Of a stretch of DNA of 64,000 bases, positions 43,947-53,791 are shown one piece after another. The notes under the pieces are model-generated. The model searched no databases. It was not told where the DNA came from and was given only the letters and a program-made list of their open reading frames with translations. The stretch covers positions 62,001 through 126,000 of the forward strand of contig CAWATM010000007.1 of assembly GCA_963784895.1 (NCBI GenBank), read 5' to 3'. The stretch is from Gaiellasilicea sp963784895 (GTDB taxonomy: Bacteria; Actinomycetota; Thermoleophilia; Gaiellales; Gaiellaceae). A program made the position numbers and the translations under genes. Position 1 is the stretch's first letter; the number at the start of each line of letters is the position of its first letter.

Positions 43947-43981
43947 CCCCGCCGCCGTGGATTAGCGCCACGGCGGCGGGG
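43947..43981 (+). terminator. 14-bp perfect hairpin after the fasciclin gene
   Basis: CCCCGCCGCCGTGG (43947-43960) and CCACGGCGGCGGGG (43968-43981) flank a 7-base loop (ATTAGCG). The stem is perfect but no T-run follows. It lies between the fasciclin stop and the selenoprotein start 13 bases downstream. Confidence 0.6.
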
Positions 43982-43993
43982 TACCTCCACCCG

Positions 43994-44602
43994 GTGAGCG
44001 ACCACGCCGTCGAGATCTGGAGCGACTACATCTGACCCTTCTGCCGCGCGAGCCAGCCCACGGCCGCGCAGCTCGAGCGTCAGTTCGGCGCCGACGTGAC
44101 CTGGCTCCCCTTCGACCTCCACCCCGAGTACCCGCCCGAAGGCATCCCGCGCGAGGCGCTGCTCGCCCGGTACGGCGGCGAGGGGATGACCGAGCGGCTG
44201 CGGCGCTTCTTCACTGAGCGCGGGCTCGAGTACAACCCGCATCCCGGCATCGTCCCCAACTCGCGCGACGCGCTGCGCCTGACCGAGCTGGCTCGCGATC
44301 TCGGCCGGCACGCCGAGCTGCACGAGCGGCTGATGGACGCATACTGGGCCGAGGCCAAGAACATCGGCGACCCGGACGTGCTCCGCGCGGAGGCGACGAG
44401 CGTCGGCCTGCCGGTGGGCGAGGTCGAGGAGGTGCTCGCCGGCGACCGGTACCTGGACCGCGTCACAGCCTCGACCCGCGAGGCGTTCGGCTTTGGGGCG
44501 AACGCTGTCCCGGCGTTCGTGCTCGACCGGCGGCTGCTCGTTCTCGGCGCCCAGCCCGACGAGGTCTTCGAGCAGGCGTTCGCGCAGCTGGAGTCGGCGT
44601 GA
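43994..44602 (+). CDS. DsbA/FrnE-like thioredoxin-fold protein, probable selenoprotein (UxxC)
   Basis: 202 residues if the TGA at codon 14 (44033-44035) is selenocysteine. The motif reads WSDYI-U-PFC: the TGA falls exactly on the first cysteine of the CxxC active site of FrnE-type DsbA proteins (usual form DxxCPWC). The frame on both sides is clearly one protein: helical insert (PPEGIPREALLARYGGEG), NSRDALRLTELA, and C-terminal AVPAFVLDRR with the cis-Pro. A hairpin just downstream of the TGA could serve as SECIS. The GTG at 43994 starts directly before the first beta strand. Coupled to the next gene by GTGA. Confidence 0.85.
44046..44069 (+). promoter_or_regulatory. Candidate bacterial SECIS hairpin of the FrnE-like gene
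   Basis: GCGCG-a-GCC pairs with GGC-CGCGC around the loop AGCCCAC; the loop G is 21 bases after the TGA. This matches the general bacterial SECIS layout (short stem, G among the first loop bases, 16-37 bases from TGA). In DNA this GC-rich, hairpins are frequent, so it is only supportive. Confidence 0.45.
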
Positions 44603-45189
44603 GGATCGTCGACGAGATCGCGCACGCGACCGGCTGGCTGGAGGAGGCGCGGATGGCGCGCACCTCCCACGCGCTGGAGGTCGACGGCCGTGTGTGGCTC
44701 TTCGACGTCGTCGACTGGCCCGGGCTCGACGAGCACGTGCGGGAGCTCGGCGAGCCGGCAGGCGTCGTGCAGCTGCTCGACCGGCACAACCGGGACTGCG
44801 CTGCCGTCGCCGGCCGCCTCGGCGTGCCGCACCACGTCGTGCCGCACGAGCTCCCCGGGACGCCGTTCGAGCTGCGGCCGGTGCTGCGCTCCCGCTGGTG
44901 GCGCGAGGCGGCGCTCTGGTTTCCGGAGCGCCGCCTCCTGCTCGTCGCGGACGCGCTCGGGACGATCCCCTTCTTCCGCGCGGGCGCCGAGCCCGCCGGC
45001 CTCCACCCGATGCTCCGGCTCCGGCCGCCCCGCTCGCTCCGCGGCCTCGAGCCCGACCACCTGCTCGTCGGACACGGCGAGGGCGTCCATCACCATCCGG
45101 CCGCGCTCGAGAGCGCGCTCAGGACGGCGCGCCGGCGGATCCCGCGCTGGCTGGTCGAGCTGCCGCGCGACCTCCGCGGTTACGGCTAG
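44599..45189 (+). CDS. Hypothetical protein, possibly a degenerate metallo-beta-lactamase fold
   Basis: 196 residues. The order WLFDVVDWPGLDEHV, then LLDRHNRDCAAVAGRLGVPHHV, then LLVADALGTIPFF and LLVGHGEGVH resembles the strand and ligand order of the MBL fold, but the HxHxDH motif is reduced to RHNRD, so metal binding is doubtful. It could be an MBL-derived sensor or enzyme with altered chemistry; I do not recognise a named family. The GTG start overlaps the stop of the selenoprotein gene, so the two are probably co-expressed. Confidence 0.65.
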   Translation: MRIVDEIAHATGWLEEARMARTSHALEVDGRVWLFDVVDWPGLDEHVRELGEPAGVVQLLDRHNRDCAAVAGRLGVPHHVVPHELPGTPFELRPVLRSRWWREAALWFPERRLLLVADALGTIPFFRAGAEPAGLHPMLRLRPPRSLRGLEPDHLLVGHGEGVHHHPAALESALRTARRRIPRWLVELPRDLRGYG

Positions 45190-47519
45190 CGGACGCGGGC
45201 GAGCAGGCCCGGGCGGACGAGTCGCGGCGGCGCCTTCAGGGCGGCGTCGCGCACCGGTGGGTTCGACGGCTCTTCGAGCGGCCGCGCCGCGAACGAGGCG
45301 GCACGGCGCTCGGCCGGCGCGTCCGCGTAGAGCGTCGTCCGCTGCCGCGGCACGCGCGCGTTGGCGCGGATCAGCGCCTCCATCGTCTCGGGGGACATCT
45401 CCTGCCCGTGCTCGGCGCCGGCGGAGCGCGAGATCGACTCGTTCATCAGTGTCCCGCCGAGGTCGTTGACGCCCGCGCGCAGCGCCGCTGCGACACCCTC
45501 CGGCCCGAGCTTCACCCATGACGCCTGGATGTTCGTGATCGCCGGGTGGAGTGCGAGCCGCGCGACCGCGTGCAGCAGCAGCGACTCGCCGAAGGTCGGC
45601 CCCGACCGCGCGCGTCCCTGCAGCCACATCGGCGCCTCCATGTGCACGAACGGCAGCGGCACGAACTCGGTGAAGCCGCCGCTCCGGTGCTGCTGCTCGC
45701 GCGCCCGCAGCAGATGCCGAGCCCAGTGCTCGGGCCGCTCGACGTGCCCGAACATGATCGTCACGTTCGAGCGGAGTCCGACCCGGTGTGCCGCCTCGTG
45801 CACCGCGAGCCACTGCTCGGTCGAGACCTTGTCCGGGCAGATGACCGCCCGCACTTCGTCGTCGAGGATCTCGGCAGCCGTCCCGGGCAGCGAGCCGAGC
45901 CCAAGCGTGCGCAGCAGCTCGAGGTACTCCTCGAGCGGAAGGTCGAGGGTCGCCGCTCCCTGCCAGATCTCGAGCGCTGAGAACGCGTGGATGTGCAACC
46001 CCGGCAGCGCAGTCCGAATCGCGTCGACGACCGATGCGTAGTACTCGCCCGTGAAGGCCGGGTGGATCCCGCCCTGGAGGCAGACCTCAGTCGCCCCACG
46101 GTCCCAAGCCTCCCGGGCACGGCGCACGATCTCCTCGTGGGGAACGAGATACGGAGCCCCGCGCAGGTTTGCCGCCAGCTTCCCCTTCGAGAACGCGCAG
46201 AAGCCGCAACGGAAGTAGCAGACATTGGTGTACTGGATGTTGCGGGTGACCACGTAGCTGACCTCGTCGCCGCACACCTCGCGCCGCAGCCGGTCGGCGG
46301 CGGCGAAGACTCGCTGGCGCTCCTCGCCGCGGGCGCGGAAGAGCCGGACGACCTCCTCCTCCCCGAGCTCCGCAGCCGTGTCGAGCGGCAGCCTGTCCCG
46401 GGCCACGACGAAGGGGACGGCGCCGGCCTCACCCGGATGCCAAGCGTCCTCGCGGGCGAGCCCGAGCGAGTCCGAGGCACGCAGCGCGGCCGGCAGCACC
46501 GCGGGATCGAGCCAGCCGCCGGAGAGAAAGCCCGGATACACGGGCAGCCGCGGCGCGAGCTCGAGGCCGCGCGACCTCGTTGCCGCCGTGAGCCGCTCAC
46601 GGTCGGGCCACGGCGCTTCCGGGTTGACGTGGTCGATCGTGACCGGGCTGACCCCGCCCCAGTCGTCGATGCCGGCGTCGAGCAGCCGCGGGAAGTCGTC
46701 GTAGGCGAGATTCGGCGGCGCCTGCACCGCGACGTCGTCGGGCAGCAGCAGCCGCGCGGCGGCGATCGTCCAGAGGTGGTCGTCGAGGCTCGGCTCGGGA
46801 TGAGACGCCATCCTCGTGCCCGGCTTGGCACGGAAGTTCTGCACGATCACCTCCTGCAGGTGCCCGTGCCGCTCGTGCAACGCCGCCAGTGCCTCGAGTG
46901 CCTCGAGCCGCTCGGCGCGGGTCTCGCCGATCCCGATCAGGATCCCGCTCGTGAACGGGATCCGCAGCTCTCCTGCCAGTTCGATCGTCTCGAGCCGCCG
47001 CTCCGGCAGCTTGTCCGGCGAGGCCCAGTGCGGGCCGCCCTTGGCCGCGAGGCGCTCCGCGACGGTCTCGAGCATGATCCCCATCGAGGCGGAGACGGGT
47101 CGCAGCGCCGCCAGCTCGTCCCTGGTCATCACGCCGGGATTGAGATGCGGCAGGAGCCCCGTCTCCTCGAGGACGAGCTTCGCCACTCTGCCGAGGTACT
47201 CGAGCGTCGTCTCGCAGCCGAGCGCGGCCAGCTCGGCACGCGCGACCTTGTACCGCTGCTCCGGCCTGTCGCCGAGCGTGAAGAGCGCCTCGGTGCAGCC
47301 GGCCGCCGCGCCCGCACGAGCGATCGCGAGCGCCTCGTCCTCGCTCAGGTATGCCCGCTCGCCTCGGCGCGGCGGCCGCGCGAAGGTGCAGTAGCCGCAG
47401 ACGTCGCGGCAGAGCGTCGTCAGCGGGATGAAGACCTTCGGCGAATAGGTGACGAGCCCGCCGCCGCGCCGGCGGTCGCGCGCCGCTCGGAGCAGGTCGT
47501 CGAGCGGCGCGTCGAGCAT
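45186..47519 (-). CDS. fbiC: FO synthase (CofG-CofH fusion) for F420 biosynthesis
   Basis: 777 residues with two radical SAM halves: CofG (CRDVCGYCTF near 38-47) and CofH (CYFRCGFCAF near 425). Together they make the deazaflavin FO from tyrosine and a flavin precursor. The fused form is the actinobacterial one. ATG 47519 is used. It implies F420-dependent redox enzymes in this organism. The stop shares CTAG with the convergent hypothetical gene. Confidence 0.95.
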   Translation of the reverse strand: MLDAPLDDLLRAARDRRRGGGLVTYSPKVFIPLTTLCRDVCGYCTFARPPRRGERAYLSEDEALAIARAGAAAGCTEALFTLGDRPEQRYKVARAELAALGCETTLEYLGRVAKLVLEETGLLPHLNPGVMTRDELAALRPVSASMGIMLETVAERLAAKGGPHWASPDKLPERRLETIELAGELRIPFTSGILIGIGETRAERLEALEALAALHERHGHLQEVIVQNFRAKPGTRMASHPEPSLDDHLWTIAAARLLLPDDVAVQAPPNLAYDDFPRLLDAGIDDWGGVSPVTIDHVNPEAPWPDRERLTAATRSRGLELAPRLPVYPGFLSGGWLDPAVLPAALRASDSLGLAREDAWHPGEAGAVPFVVARDRLPLDTAAELGEEEVVRLFRARGEERQRVFAAADRLRREVCGDEVSYVVTRNIQYTNVCYFRCGFCAFSKGKLAANLRGAPYLVPHEEIVRRAREAWDRGATEVCLQGGIHPAFTGEYYASVVDAIRTALPGLHIHAFSALEIWQGAATLDLPLEEYLELLRTLGLGSLPGTAAEILDDEVRAVICPDKVSTEQWLAVHEAAHRVGLRSNVTIMFGHVERPEHWARHLLRAREQQHRSGGFTEFVPLPFVHMEAPMWLQGRARSGPTFGESLLLHAVARLALHPAITNIQASWVKLGPEGVAAALRAGVNDLGGTLMNESISRSAGAEHGQEMSPETMEALIRANARVPRQRTTLYADAPAERRAASFAARPLEEPSNPPVRDAALKAPPRLVRPGLLARVR

Positions 47520-47529
47520 GCCGTTGAGC

Positions 47530-48753
47530 CTATCCCGCCCTGTAACCCCAGAGCCCGCCGAAGCTCTTCCAGCCACCCGTCGACCAGCGCTGCAGCAGCG
47601 CCTGCTCGATCGGGAAGCGCTCGGTCGCGCTCGTCTTGATCGTCATCCCGGGCAGGAGGAACGGGTTCGACGGGTCGTTCAGCTTGCGTGTCTGCGCCAT
47701 CACCGAGGCGCGCGTCGGGTTCTTCCCGGCCGCCTTCAGCACCTTCGCGAACTCGTAGGCGACCGCCATGCCGTAGACGTGGTAGACGTCCTTCTGGTTC
47801 GCGCCCTTCGCGTAGCGCGACATGATCGAGCGGTAGAGCTTCACCGCGGCGTCGTTCCGCCACTTCGCGTCGGTCGGATCCTTGAGGAAGACGATCGAGA
47901 TCGAGTTCTGGACCGCCTTGTTCGAGCCGCCCTCGGACGCGAGGGCCATGATGTTCGAGGCGCTCGAGACGGCGTTGTTGATGATCAGCGGCCGCCACGC
48001 AAGCCGGTTGGCGAAGACATAGCCCTGGATCGCGTGGCGCGGGGTCGCGAACAACGCGAGCACATTGGCGCCTGACGCCTTCAGCCGCGCGATTTGCGAC
48101 TGGACGTCCGGGGCGGTGACGTCGAACGGCTGCGCCGCGACGACCTTCACCTTCGAGCGAGCGATCCCCTGCTTCAGGCCGGCCATCAGGTCCTTGCCGT
48201 AGTCGTCGTTCTGGAAGAGAACGCCGACCTTGGCCCCGGGCTTCGCGCGCGCCAGGTACTTGCCGTAGATCCAGCCTTCGGCGCGGTAGCTCGGCTGGAA
48301 CCCGATCGTCCACGGGTACTGCTTGTAGTCACGGCCGAATGTGGTCGCGCCGGAGGCGACGAAGAGCTGCGGCACGCGGGCCTCGTTCAGGTAGTCGCGA
48401 ATCGCTGCATTGTGCTCGGTGCCGAGCGAGTTGAAGATCGCGAAGACCTTGTCCTGCTCGACGAGCTGCCGCGTCGCCTGCACGGTGCGGGTGGGGTCGT
48501 AGCCGTCGTCGACGGTCTTGTAGGTGATCGTGCGGCCGTTGACGCCGCCGCGCGCGTTGACGTGCTTGAAGTAGGCGTTGGCGCCGCGCGCGACGGACGC
48601 GTACGCGGACGCGGAGCCCGAGAGCGGCGTCGTACCGCCGAGGAGGATCGACTTCGAGGTGATGCCCGGGTCGGCGCTCGTCGCCGCCGTGGCGCCGGTC
48701 GCGATCGCGCCCGTGAGGGCGAGCAGGGTCAGAACGAGTCTCGGTCGGCGCAT
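47530..48753 (-). CDS. ABC transporter substrate-binding protein, branched-chain amino acid (LivK) type
   Basis: 407 residues: signal peptide (LVLTLLALTGAIATGATAA), then a type I periplasmic-binding fold (ILLGGTTPLSGSASAYASVA; FAIFNSLGTEHNAAI; VGVLFQNDDYGKDL). It binds amino acids, amides or aromatic acids outside the cell; the specificity cannot be read off. AAGGAG is 11 bases before ATG. It lies 32 bases downstream of livM, so it ends the livG-F-H-M-K order of transcription. Confidence 0.92.
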   Translation of the reverse strand: MRRPRLVLTLLALTGAIATGATAATSADPGITSKSILLGGTTPLSGSASAYASVARGANAYFKHVNARGGVNGRTITYKTVDDGYDPTRTVQATRQLVEQDKVFAIFNSLGTEHNAAIRDYLNEARVPQLFVASGATTFGRDYKQYPWTIGFQPSYRAEGWIYGKYLARAKPGAKVGVLFQNDDYGKDLMAGLKQGIARSKVKVVAAQPFDVTAPDVQSQIARLKASGANVLALFATPRHAIQGYVFANRLAWRPLIINNAVSSASNIMALASEGGSNKAVQNSISIVFLKDPTDAKWRNDAAVKLYRSIMSRYAKGANQKDVYHVYGMAVAYEFAKVLKAAGKNPTRASVMAQTRKLNDPSNPFLLPGMTIKTSATERFPIEQALLQRWSTGGWKSFGGLWGYRAG

Positions 48754-48785
48754 CGTCGGTGCAGCTCCTTGAGGTCGAGAACGGC

Positions 48786-49862
48786 TCAGCGACCGCGATG
48801 GTAGCCGCGACTTGTAAGCGCTTGCAGACGTCGAATCAGGCCGGCCGCGCCACCGGGCAGCAGGATCATGACGAGGATCAGGATGACGCCGTAGACCACC
48901 GCCGGTGCGCCTTGCGCCTTCGAGACCTCCTGCGCCCAGAGCGGCAGGAACTGGATGAAGATGGCGCCGAAGACGAGCGGCCAGAGCGAGCCGAGACCGC
49001 CGACGACGACGCCGACGAGCAGGAAGATCGAGAGCGTGATCGGGTACGTATCCGGGTTGACGAAGGTCGTCGCGATCGCGAGCAGGGAGCCGGCGATGCC
49101 GGCGTAGAAGGCGCTGATCCCGAAGGCGAGCGTCTTGTAGGTCGCGAGGTTGACGCCGGAGGAGGCGGCGGCCAGCTCGCTGTCGCGGACGGCTCGGAAC
49201 GAGCGGCCGGTCTTGCCGCGCAGCAGCGCCCAGGCGATCGCGAACATGACGAGGGCGACGGTCCAGCACAGGTAGTAGAGCCACTCGTTGAAGGTCGGAA
49301 TCTCGAGCCCCAGAACCTTGATCGGCTCCGAGATCGTCTCGAAGGTGATCGGATCCGTCGTCTCGGTCGGACGCGTCCGGCCCTCGGACTCGAAGAGGTT
49401 GATCCCGCCCCCGCCGCCGGTGAACGTTTCGAAGCGGTCGTACTTGATGAGGCCCGGCATCGCGACCGCGATCGCAAAGGTGGCGAGCGCGAGGTAGAGG
49501 CCCGTTAGCCGCAGCGCCGGGAAGCCGAAGAGGAAGCCGACGATCCCGGCCACGAGGCCGGCGAGCGGAATCGTCCAGATGTCCCTCATGTCGCTCGAGA
49601 ACGTGTGGCCGCCGAGCTTCAGGCCCTGGTCGGAGATCAGGATCGCCGTCGTGTAACCGCCGATCGCCATGAACGCGCCGTGCCCGAGCGAGATCTGGCC
49701 GGTGTACCCGGTCAGCACGTTCAGCCCGAGGAGCGCGATGAAGTAGATCCCAACGTAGGAGAACTCCTGGGCCCGGAAGTCGCTGATGAAGCGCGGCAGC
49801 AGGAAGACAGCCGCCGTAGCGAGCAGGAAGATGCCGACGCCGGTGAGGTCCTTGCGCTTCAC
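48786..49862 (-). CDS. livM: Branched-chain amino acid type ABC permease LivM
   Basis: 358 residues, about 10 membrane helices. The family-specific GYTGQISLGHGAFMAIGGY (near residue 55) and the EAA-like loop FRAVRDSELAAASSGVN are present. A Gly-rich insert (TGGGGGINLFE) is typical of LivM. GTG 49862 overlaps the livH stop by 4 bases. It forms the translocation pore with LivH. Confidence 0.93.
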   Translation of the reverse strand: MKRKDLTGVGIFLLATAAVFLLPRFISDFRAQEFSYVGIYFIALLGLNVLTGYTGQISLGHGAFMAIGGYTTAILISDQGLKLGGHTFSSDMRDIWTIPLAGLVAGIVGFLFGFPALRLTGLYLALATFAIAVAMPGLIKYDRFETFTGGGGGINLFESEGRTRPTETTDPITFETISEPIKVLGLEIPTFNEWLYYLCWTVALVMFAIAWALLRGKTGRSFRAVRDSELAAASSGVNLATYKTLAFGISAFYAGIAGSLLAIATTFVNPDTYPITLSIFLLVGVVVGGLGSLWPLVFGAIFIQFLPLWAQEVSKAQGAPAVVYGVILILVMILLPGGAAGLIRRLQALTSRGYHRGR

Positions 49863-50742
49863 ACGCGCCTCGTGACGGGCTTGCCGAAGAGCCCGGCCGG
49901 CTTGACGAGGAGGACGACGAGGATGACGAGCAGCGCGACCGGAAGCCGGAGGCTGGCGCCGACGAAGTCGACGTACGTCCCGATCAGGTTGAGGCCGACG
50001 CCGAGCATCAGGCCGCCGACGACGGCGCCGAAGGGCGAGTCGATCCCGCCCAGCACGGCCGCCGCGAAGGCGTAGATCAGCACCGCCTGCATCATGTTCG
50101 GGTCGAGGAAGACGGTCGGCGCGGTGAGCATTCCTGCAACGGCGCCGAGCACCGCGGCGAGCCCCCAGCCGATCGCCAGCATCCAGCCGACACGCACGCC
50201 GACGAGGCGGCTCGCGTCCGGGTTGAGGGCGGACGCGCGCAGCGCGAGCCCGATCTTGGTGAACTGGAAGAACGCCCACAGCAGCGCGACCATGACGAGC
50301 ACGACCAGGAACGTGCCGACATCCTGTTGCGAGATCGCGACGCCGCCGATCACCCAGGTGTCGTTCGGGAACGGGCTCGGGAAGGCGCGCACCTCGGCCG
50401 ACCAGATCAGGCCGGCGAGGCCGTTGAAGATCAGGACAAGCCCGATCGTCACGATCACGGTCGTGATGATCGGGGCCCGCTCGATCGGCTTGATCACCGT
50501 GCGCTGCAGGCCGAGGCCGAGGCCGAAGGCGACGACGAGCGTCACCCCGAACGCGAGCCAGATGTTCAGGCCGTGATTCTCGATCAGCGTCCAGGCGATG
50601 TAGGTGGTGAACATCGCCATCTCGCCCTGGGCGAAGTTGATCACGCCGGTCGCCCGGTGAATCAGGACGAGCGCAAGCGCGAGCGCCGCGAAGATCGCCC
50701 CGCTCGCGAGCCCAGCGACGACCTGCTGGAAGAACTCCGCCA

Positions 50743-50743
<1 letters not shown>
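49859..50743 (-). CDS. livH: Branched-chain amino acid type ABC permease LivH
   Basis: 294 residues, about 8 helices. It shows the N-terminal LASGAIFAALALALVLIHRATGVINFAQGE signature (abbreviated here: VINFAQGEMAMF) and the cytoplasmic loop GLALRASALNPDASRLVGV. It partners LivM. Its ATG overlaps the livF stop (ATGA) and its stop overlaps livM. Confidence 0.93.
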
Positions 50744-51447
<704 letters not shown>

Positions 51448-52167
51448 CTACGCCGCTGCCTCGTCGGTGCCGAGATACGCCTCGATCACGGCCGGGTTCG
51501 CCCGCACCTCGGCGGGCGTCCCCTCGGCGATCTTCTTGCCGAAGTTCATCACGTGCACGTGGTCGGAGATCCCCATCACGAGGTTCATGTGGTGCTCGAC
51601 GAGGAGGACGGTCAGCTTGCGGTCGTCGCGGATCTGCTGGATGAAACGGCCCAGCTCCTCCACCTCCTCGTGATTCAGCCCTCCGGCCGGCTCGTCGAGC
51701 AGGAGGAGCTTCGGCGCCGCGACAAGCGCCCGCGCGAGCTCGACCCGCTTCAGCGTCCCGAACGGCAGCCCGGCGACGGGCCGCGCCGCGATCCCGCCGA
51801 GCCCGACGTACTCGAGTGCGGCGAGCGCCTCCACCTCGTTGTCACCGCTGCGGGCGTGCGCGCCGACGAGGACGTTGTCGAGCACCGTCATCGTCTTGAA
51901 CAGCTCCACGTTCTGGAAGGTGCGGGCGATCCCGCGCCGCACAATCCCATGCACGGGCGTCTTCAGGAGCGACTCGCCCGCAAACATGACCTCGCCCTCG
52001 TTCGGCGTGTAGAGCCGGGTGATGACGTTGAACGCGGTCGTCTTGCCGGCGCCGTTCGGCCCGATCAGGCCGACGATCTGTCCCTCCGGGACGTCGAGCG
52101 AGACCCCGTCGAGGGCGACGATCCCGCCGAACCGGCGAGTCACGTTCCGCAGCGAGAGCAGGGCCAT
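51448..52167 (-). CDS. livG: ABC transporter ATP-binding protein LivG
   Basis: 239 residues. Walker A GPNGAGKTT, Q-loop IARTFQNVELF, Walker B LLLLDEPAGGL and VEHHMNLVM with the switch His. The signature is LPFGTLKRVELARAL rather than LSxGQ, a divergence common in LivG. It is the first gene of the transporter operon; the divergent desaturase starts 81 bp away. No amino-acid regulator is adjacent. Confidence 0.94.
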   Translation of the reverse strand: MALLSLRNVTRRFGGIVALDGVSLDVPEGQIVGLIGPNGAGKTTAFNVITRLYTPNEGEVMFAGESLLKTPVHGIVRRGIARTFQNVELFKTMTVLDNVLVGAHARSGDNEVEALAALEYVGLGGIAARPVAGLPFGTLKRVELARALVAAPKLLLLDEPAGGLNHEEVEELGRFIQQIRDDRKLTVLLVEHHMNLVMGISDHVHVMNFGKKIAEGTPAEVRANPAVIEAYLGTDEAAA

Positions 52168-52248
52168 CGGCCGGAGGAGCTTATTCGGGCCGGGCCACGG
52201 AAGGCAAAGGAACCCGCCACCGACGGCATTGGGCGCTACTCTCCCCGC

Positions 52249-53166
52249 GTGAGCGACCACGCCGCCGAGCTGCACATGAGCCAGGGTCAGAAGATCACGA
52301 ACCTGCTCGGCGTCACGATCCCGTTCGCCGGCTTCCTCGCGTCGATCTTCTTCCTCTGGGGCCAGTACGTGACCTGGCGCGACCTGACCATCTTCGCCGT
52401 CGGCTATGCGCTGACGACGCTCGGGATCTCGATCGGCTTCCACCGGCTCTTCACGCACCGGTCGTACGAGACGTTCAAGAGCATCCGCTACGGGCTCGCG
52501 GTGCTCGGCTCGATGGCCGTGCAGGGCCCGGTCATCCGCTGGGTCTCGGACCACCGCAAGCACCACAGCTTCGCCGATCGCGAGGGCGATCCGCACTCCC
52601 CGCACGCCGGCTTCGGCCCCGGGGTGCGCGGCAAGATCGCCGGCCTCTGGCACGCGCACGTCGGCTGGCTCTTCCGCAACGTCGGGCGGGCGGAGTGGAC
52701 GAAGTACGCGAAGGACCTGCTCGCCGACCGCGGCATGGTCTTCATCTCGCGCTGGTTCCCGGCCTGGGTCGCGGTGTCGCTGTTGCTGCCGTTCGCCGCC
52801 GGCTGGATCTGGGGCGGCACGATCGGCGCCGGCCTGCAGGCGATGTTCTGGGGCGGCCTGATCCGGATCTTCCTGCTCCACCACATCACGTGGTCGGTCA
52901 ACTCCGTCTGCCACTTCGTCGGCTCGCGCCGGTTCCGGGTCAAGGACGAGTCGCGCAACGTCTGGTGGCTCTCGTGGATCTCCTTCGGCGAGTCCTGGCA
53001 CCACAACCACCACGCCTTCCCCTCGTCCGCGTTCCACGGCCTCCGACCCTGGGAGCTCGACATCGGCGGGCTGGTGATCCGGGCGATGCGCAGGCTCGGC
53101 CTCGTCTGGAAGGTCAACGTGCCGACGGCGGAGATGCAGCAGCGCCGCCGCGAAGCGCTCTCGTAG
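52249..53166 (+). CDS. Acyl-CoA/fatty acid delta-9 type desaturase
   Basis: 305 residues, membrane di-iron desaturase. His boxes: HRLFTH, HRKHH and HHNHH, with an extra HH at LLHHITWSVNS, as in stearoyl-CoA desaturases. It introduces a double bond into a fatty acyl chain to tune membrane fluidity. GTG 52249 is preceded by TACTCT at a -10 position with only 6 bases between, so the mRNA may be leaderless. It ends 4 bases before the deiodinase-like gene. Confidence 0.92.
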   Translation: MSDHAAELHMSQGQKITNLLGVTIPFAGFLASIFFLWGQYVTWRDLTIFAVGYALTTLGISIGFHRLFTHRSYETFKSIRYGLAVLGSMAVQGPVIRWVSDHRKHHSFADREGDPHSPHAGFGPGVRGKIAGLWHAHVGWLFRNVGRAEWTKYAKDLLADRGMVFISRWFPAWVAVSLLLPFAAGWIWGGTIGAGLQAMFWGGLIRIFLLHHITWSVNSVCHFVGSRRFRVKDESRNVWWLSWISFGESWHHNHHAFPSSAFHGLRPWELDIGGLVIRAMRRLGLVWKVNVPTAEMQQRRREALS

Positions 53167-53170
53167 GTCG

Positions 53171-53791
53171 GTGGACGCACCTGAGACGCCGGCAGACTCG
53201 CCGCTGACGCTCGAGCTGGCGATGGCGTCGCCGCTCTACCAGCGGCTGATGACACCGGAGCTCCGACCCGGCGAGCCCGCCTACCCCTTCGAGCTGCCGC
53301 TCCTCGATCCGGAGACGCACCGGCCGAGCGGTGAGCGCGTCCGCCTCGCGGACTTCGCGGGCGGGCGGCCCGTCGCGCTCGTCTTCGGCTCCTACACCTG
53401 ACCGCCCTTCCGCCGCCAGTTGGGCGAGCTGGAGCGCCTCAATGACCGTCACGGCGACCGGGTCGCGTTCTTCATCGTCTACATCCGGGAGGCGCACCCC
53501 GAGGACGGCTGGGTGCTCGCCGACAACCGCCGCGAGGAGATCGCGCTCGTCGATCCGGTGTCTCTGGACGAGCGGGCCGACGCGGCCGAAGCGTGCGCGC
53601 TGCGGCTCGAGACGCGGATCCCGATCCTGCTCGACGACGTCGACGACTCCGTCGCCTCCGCCTACGGCGGCTGGCCAGACCGGCTCTACCTGATCGCCCG
53701 CGACGGCCGTGTCGCGTTCCAGGGCGAGGTCGGCCCGTTCGGCTTCAAGCCCGAAGAGCTGGCAAACGCGATCGAGGTCGAGCTGCGCTAG
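53171..53791 (+). CDS. Iodothyronine deiodinase-like thioredoxin-fold protein, probable selenoprotein
   Basis: 206 residues if the TGA at codon 77 (53399-53401) is selenocysteine. The motif FGSYT-U-PPFR reproduces the deiodinase active site (GSxTUPPF), and FFIVYIREAHPEDGWVLADN downstream matches the conserved deiodinase strand and EAHPxDGW. The TGA therefore sits exactly at the catalytic Sec. In bacteria the family probably performs redox or peroxidase chemistry, since thyroid hormone is absent. A hairpin follows the TGA. GTG 53171 lies 4 bases after the desaturase, hinting at a lipid-linked role. Confidence 0.87.
53411..53436 (+). promoter_or_regulatory. Candidate bacterial SECIS hairpin of the deiodinase-like gene
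   Basis: CGC-cg-CCAG pairs with CTGG-a-GCG around the nine-base loop TTGGGCGAG, starting 18 bases after the TGA. Spacing and stem size fit a bacterial SECIS, though the first two loop bases are T. A longer stem CGCCC/GGGCG is an alternative fold. Confidence 0.4.

Noticed and set aside
44033..44035. TGA read as a true stop, making the FrnE-like gene a pseudogene or a shorter ORF from 44096
   Set aside because: The stop falls on the active-site Cys column and both sides are intact; a second gene in the window shows the same pattern at its catalytic residue.
51731..51770. LivG without a canonical LSGGQ read as a broken ABC ATPase
   Set aside because: LivG proteins commonly diverge here, and Walker A, Walker B and switch residues are intact.
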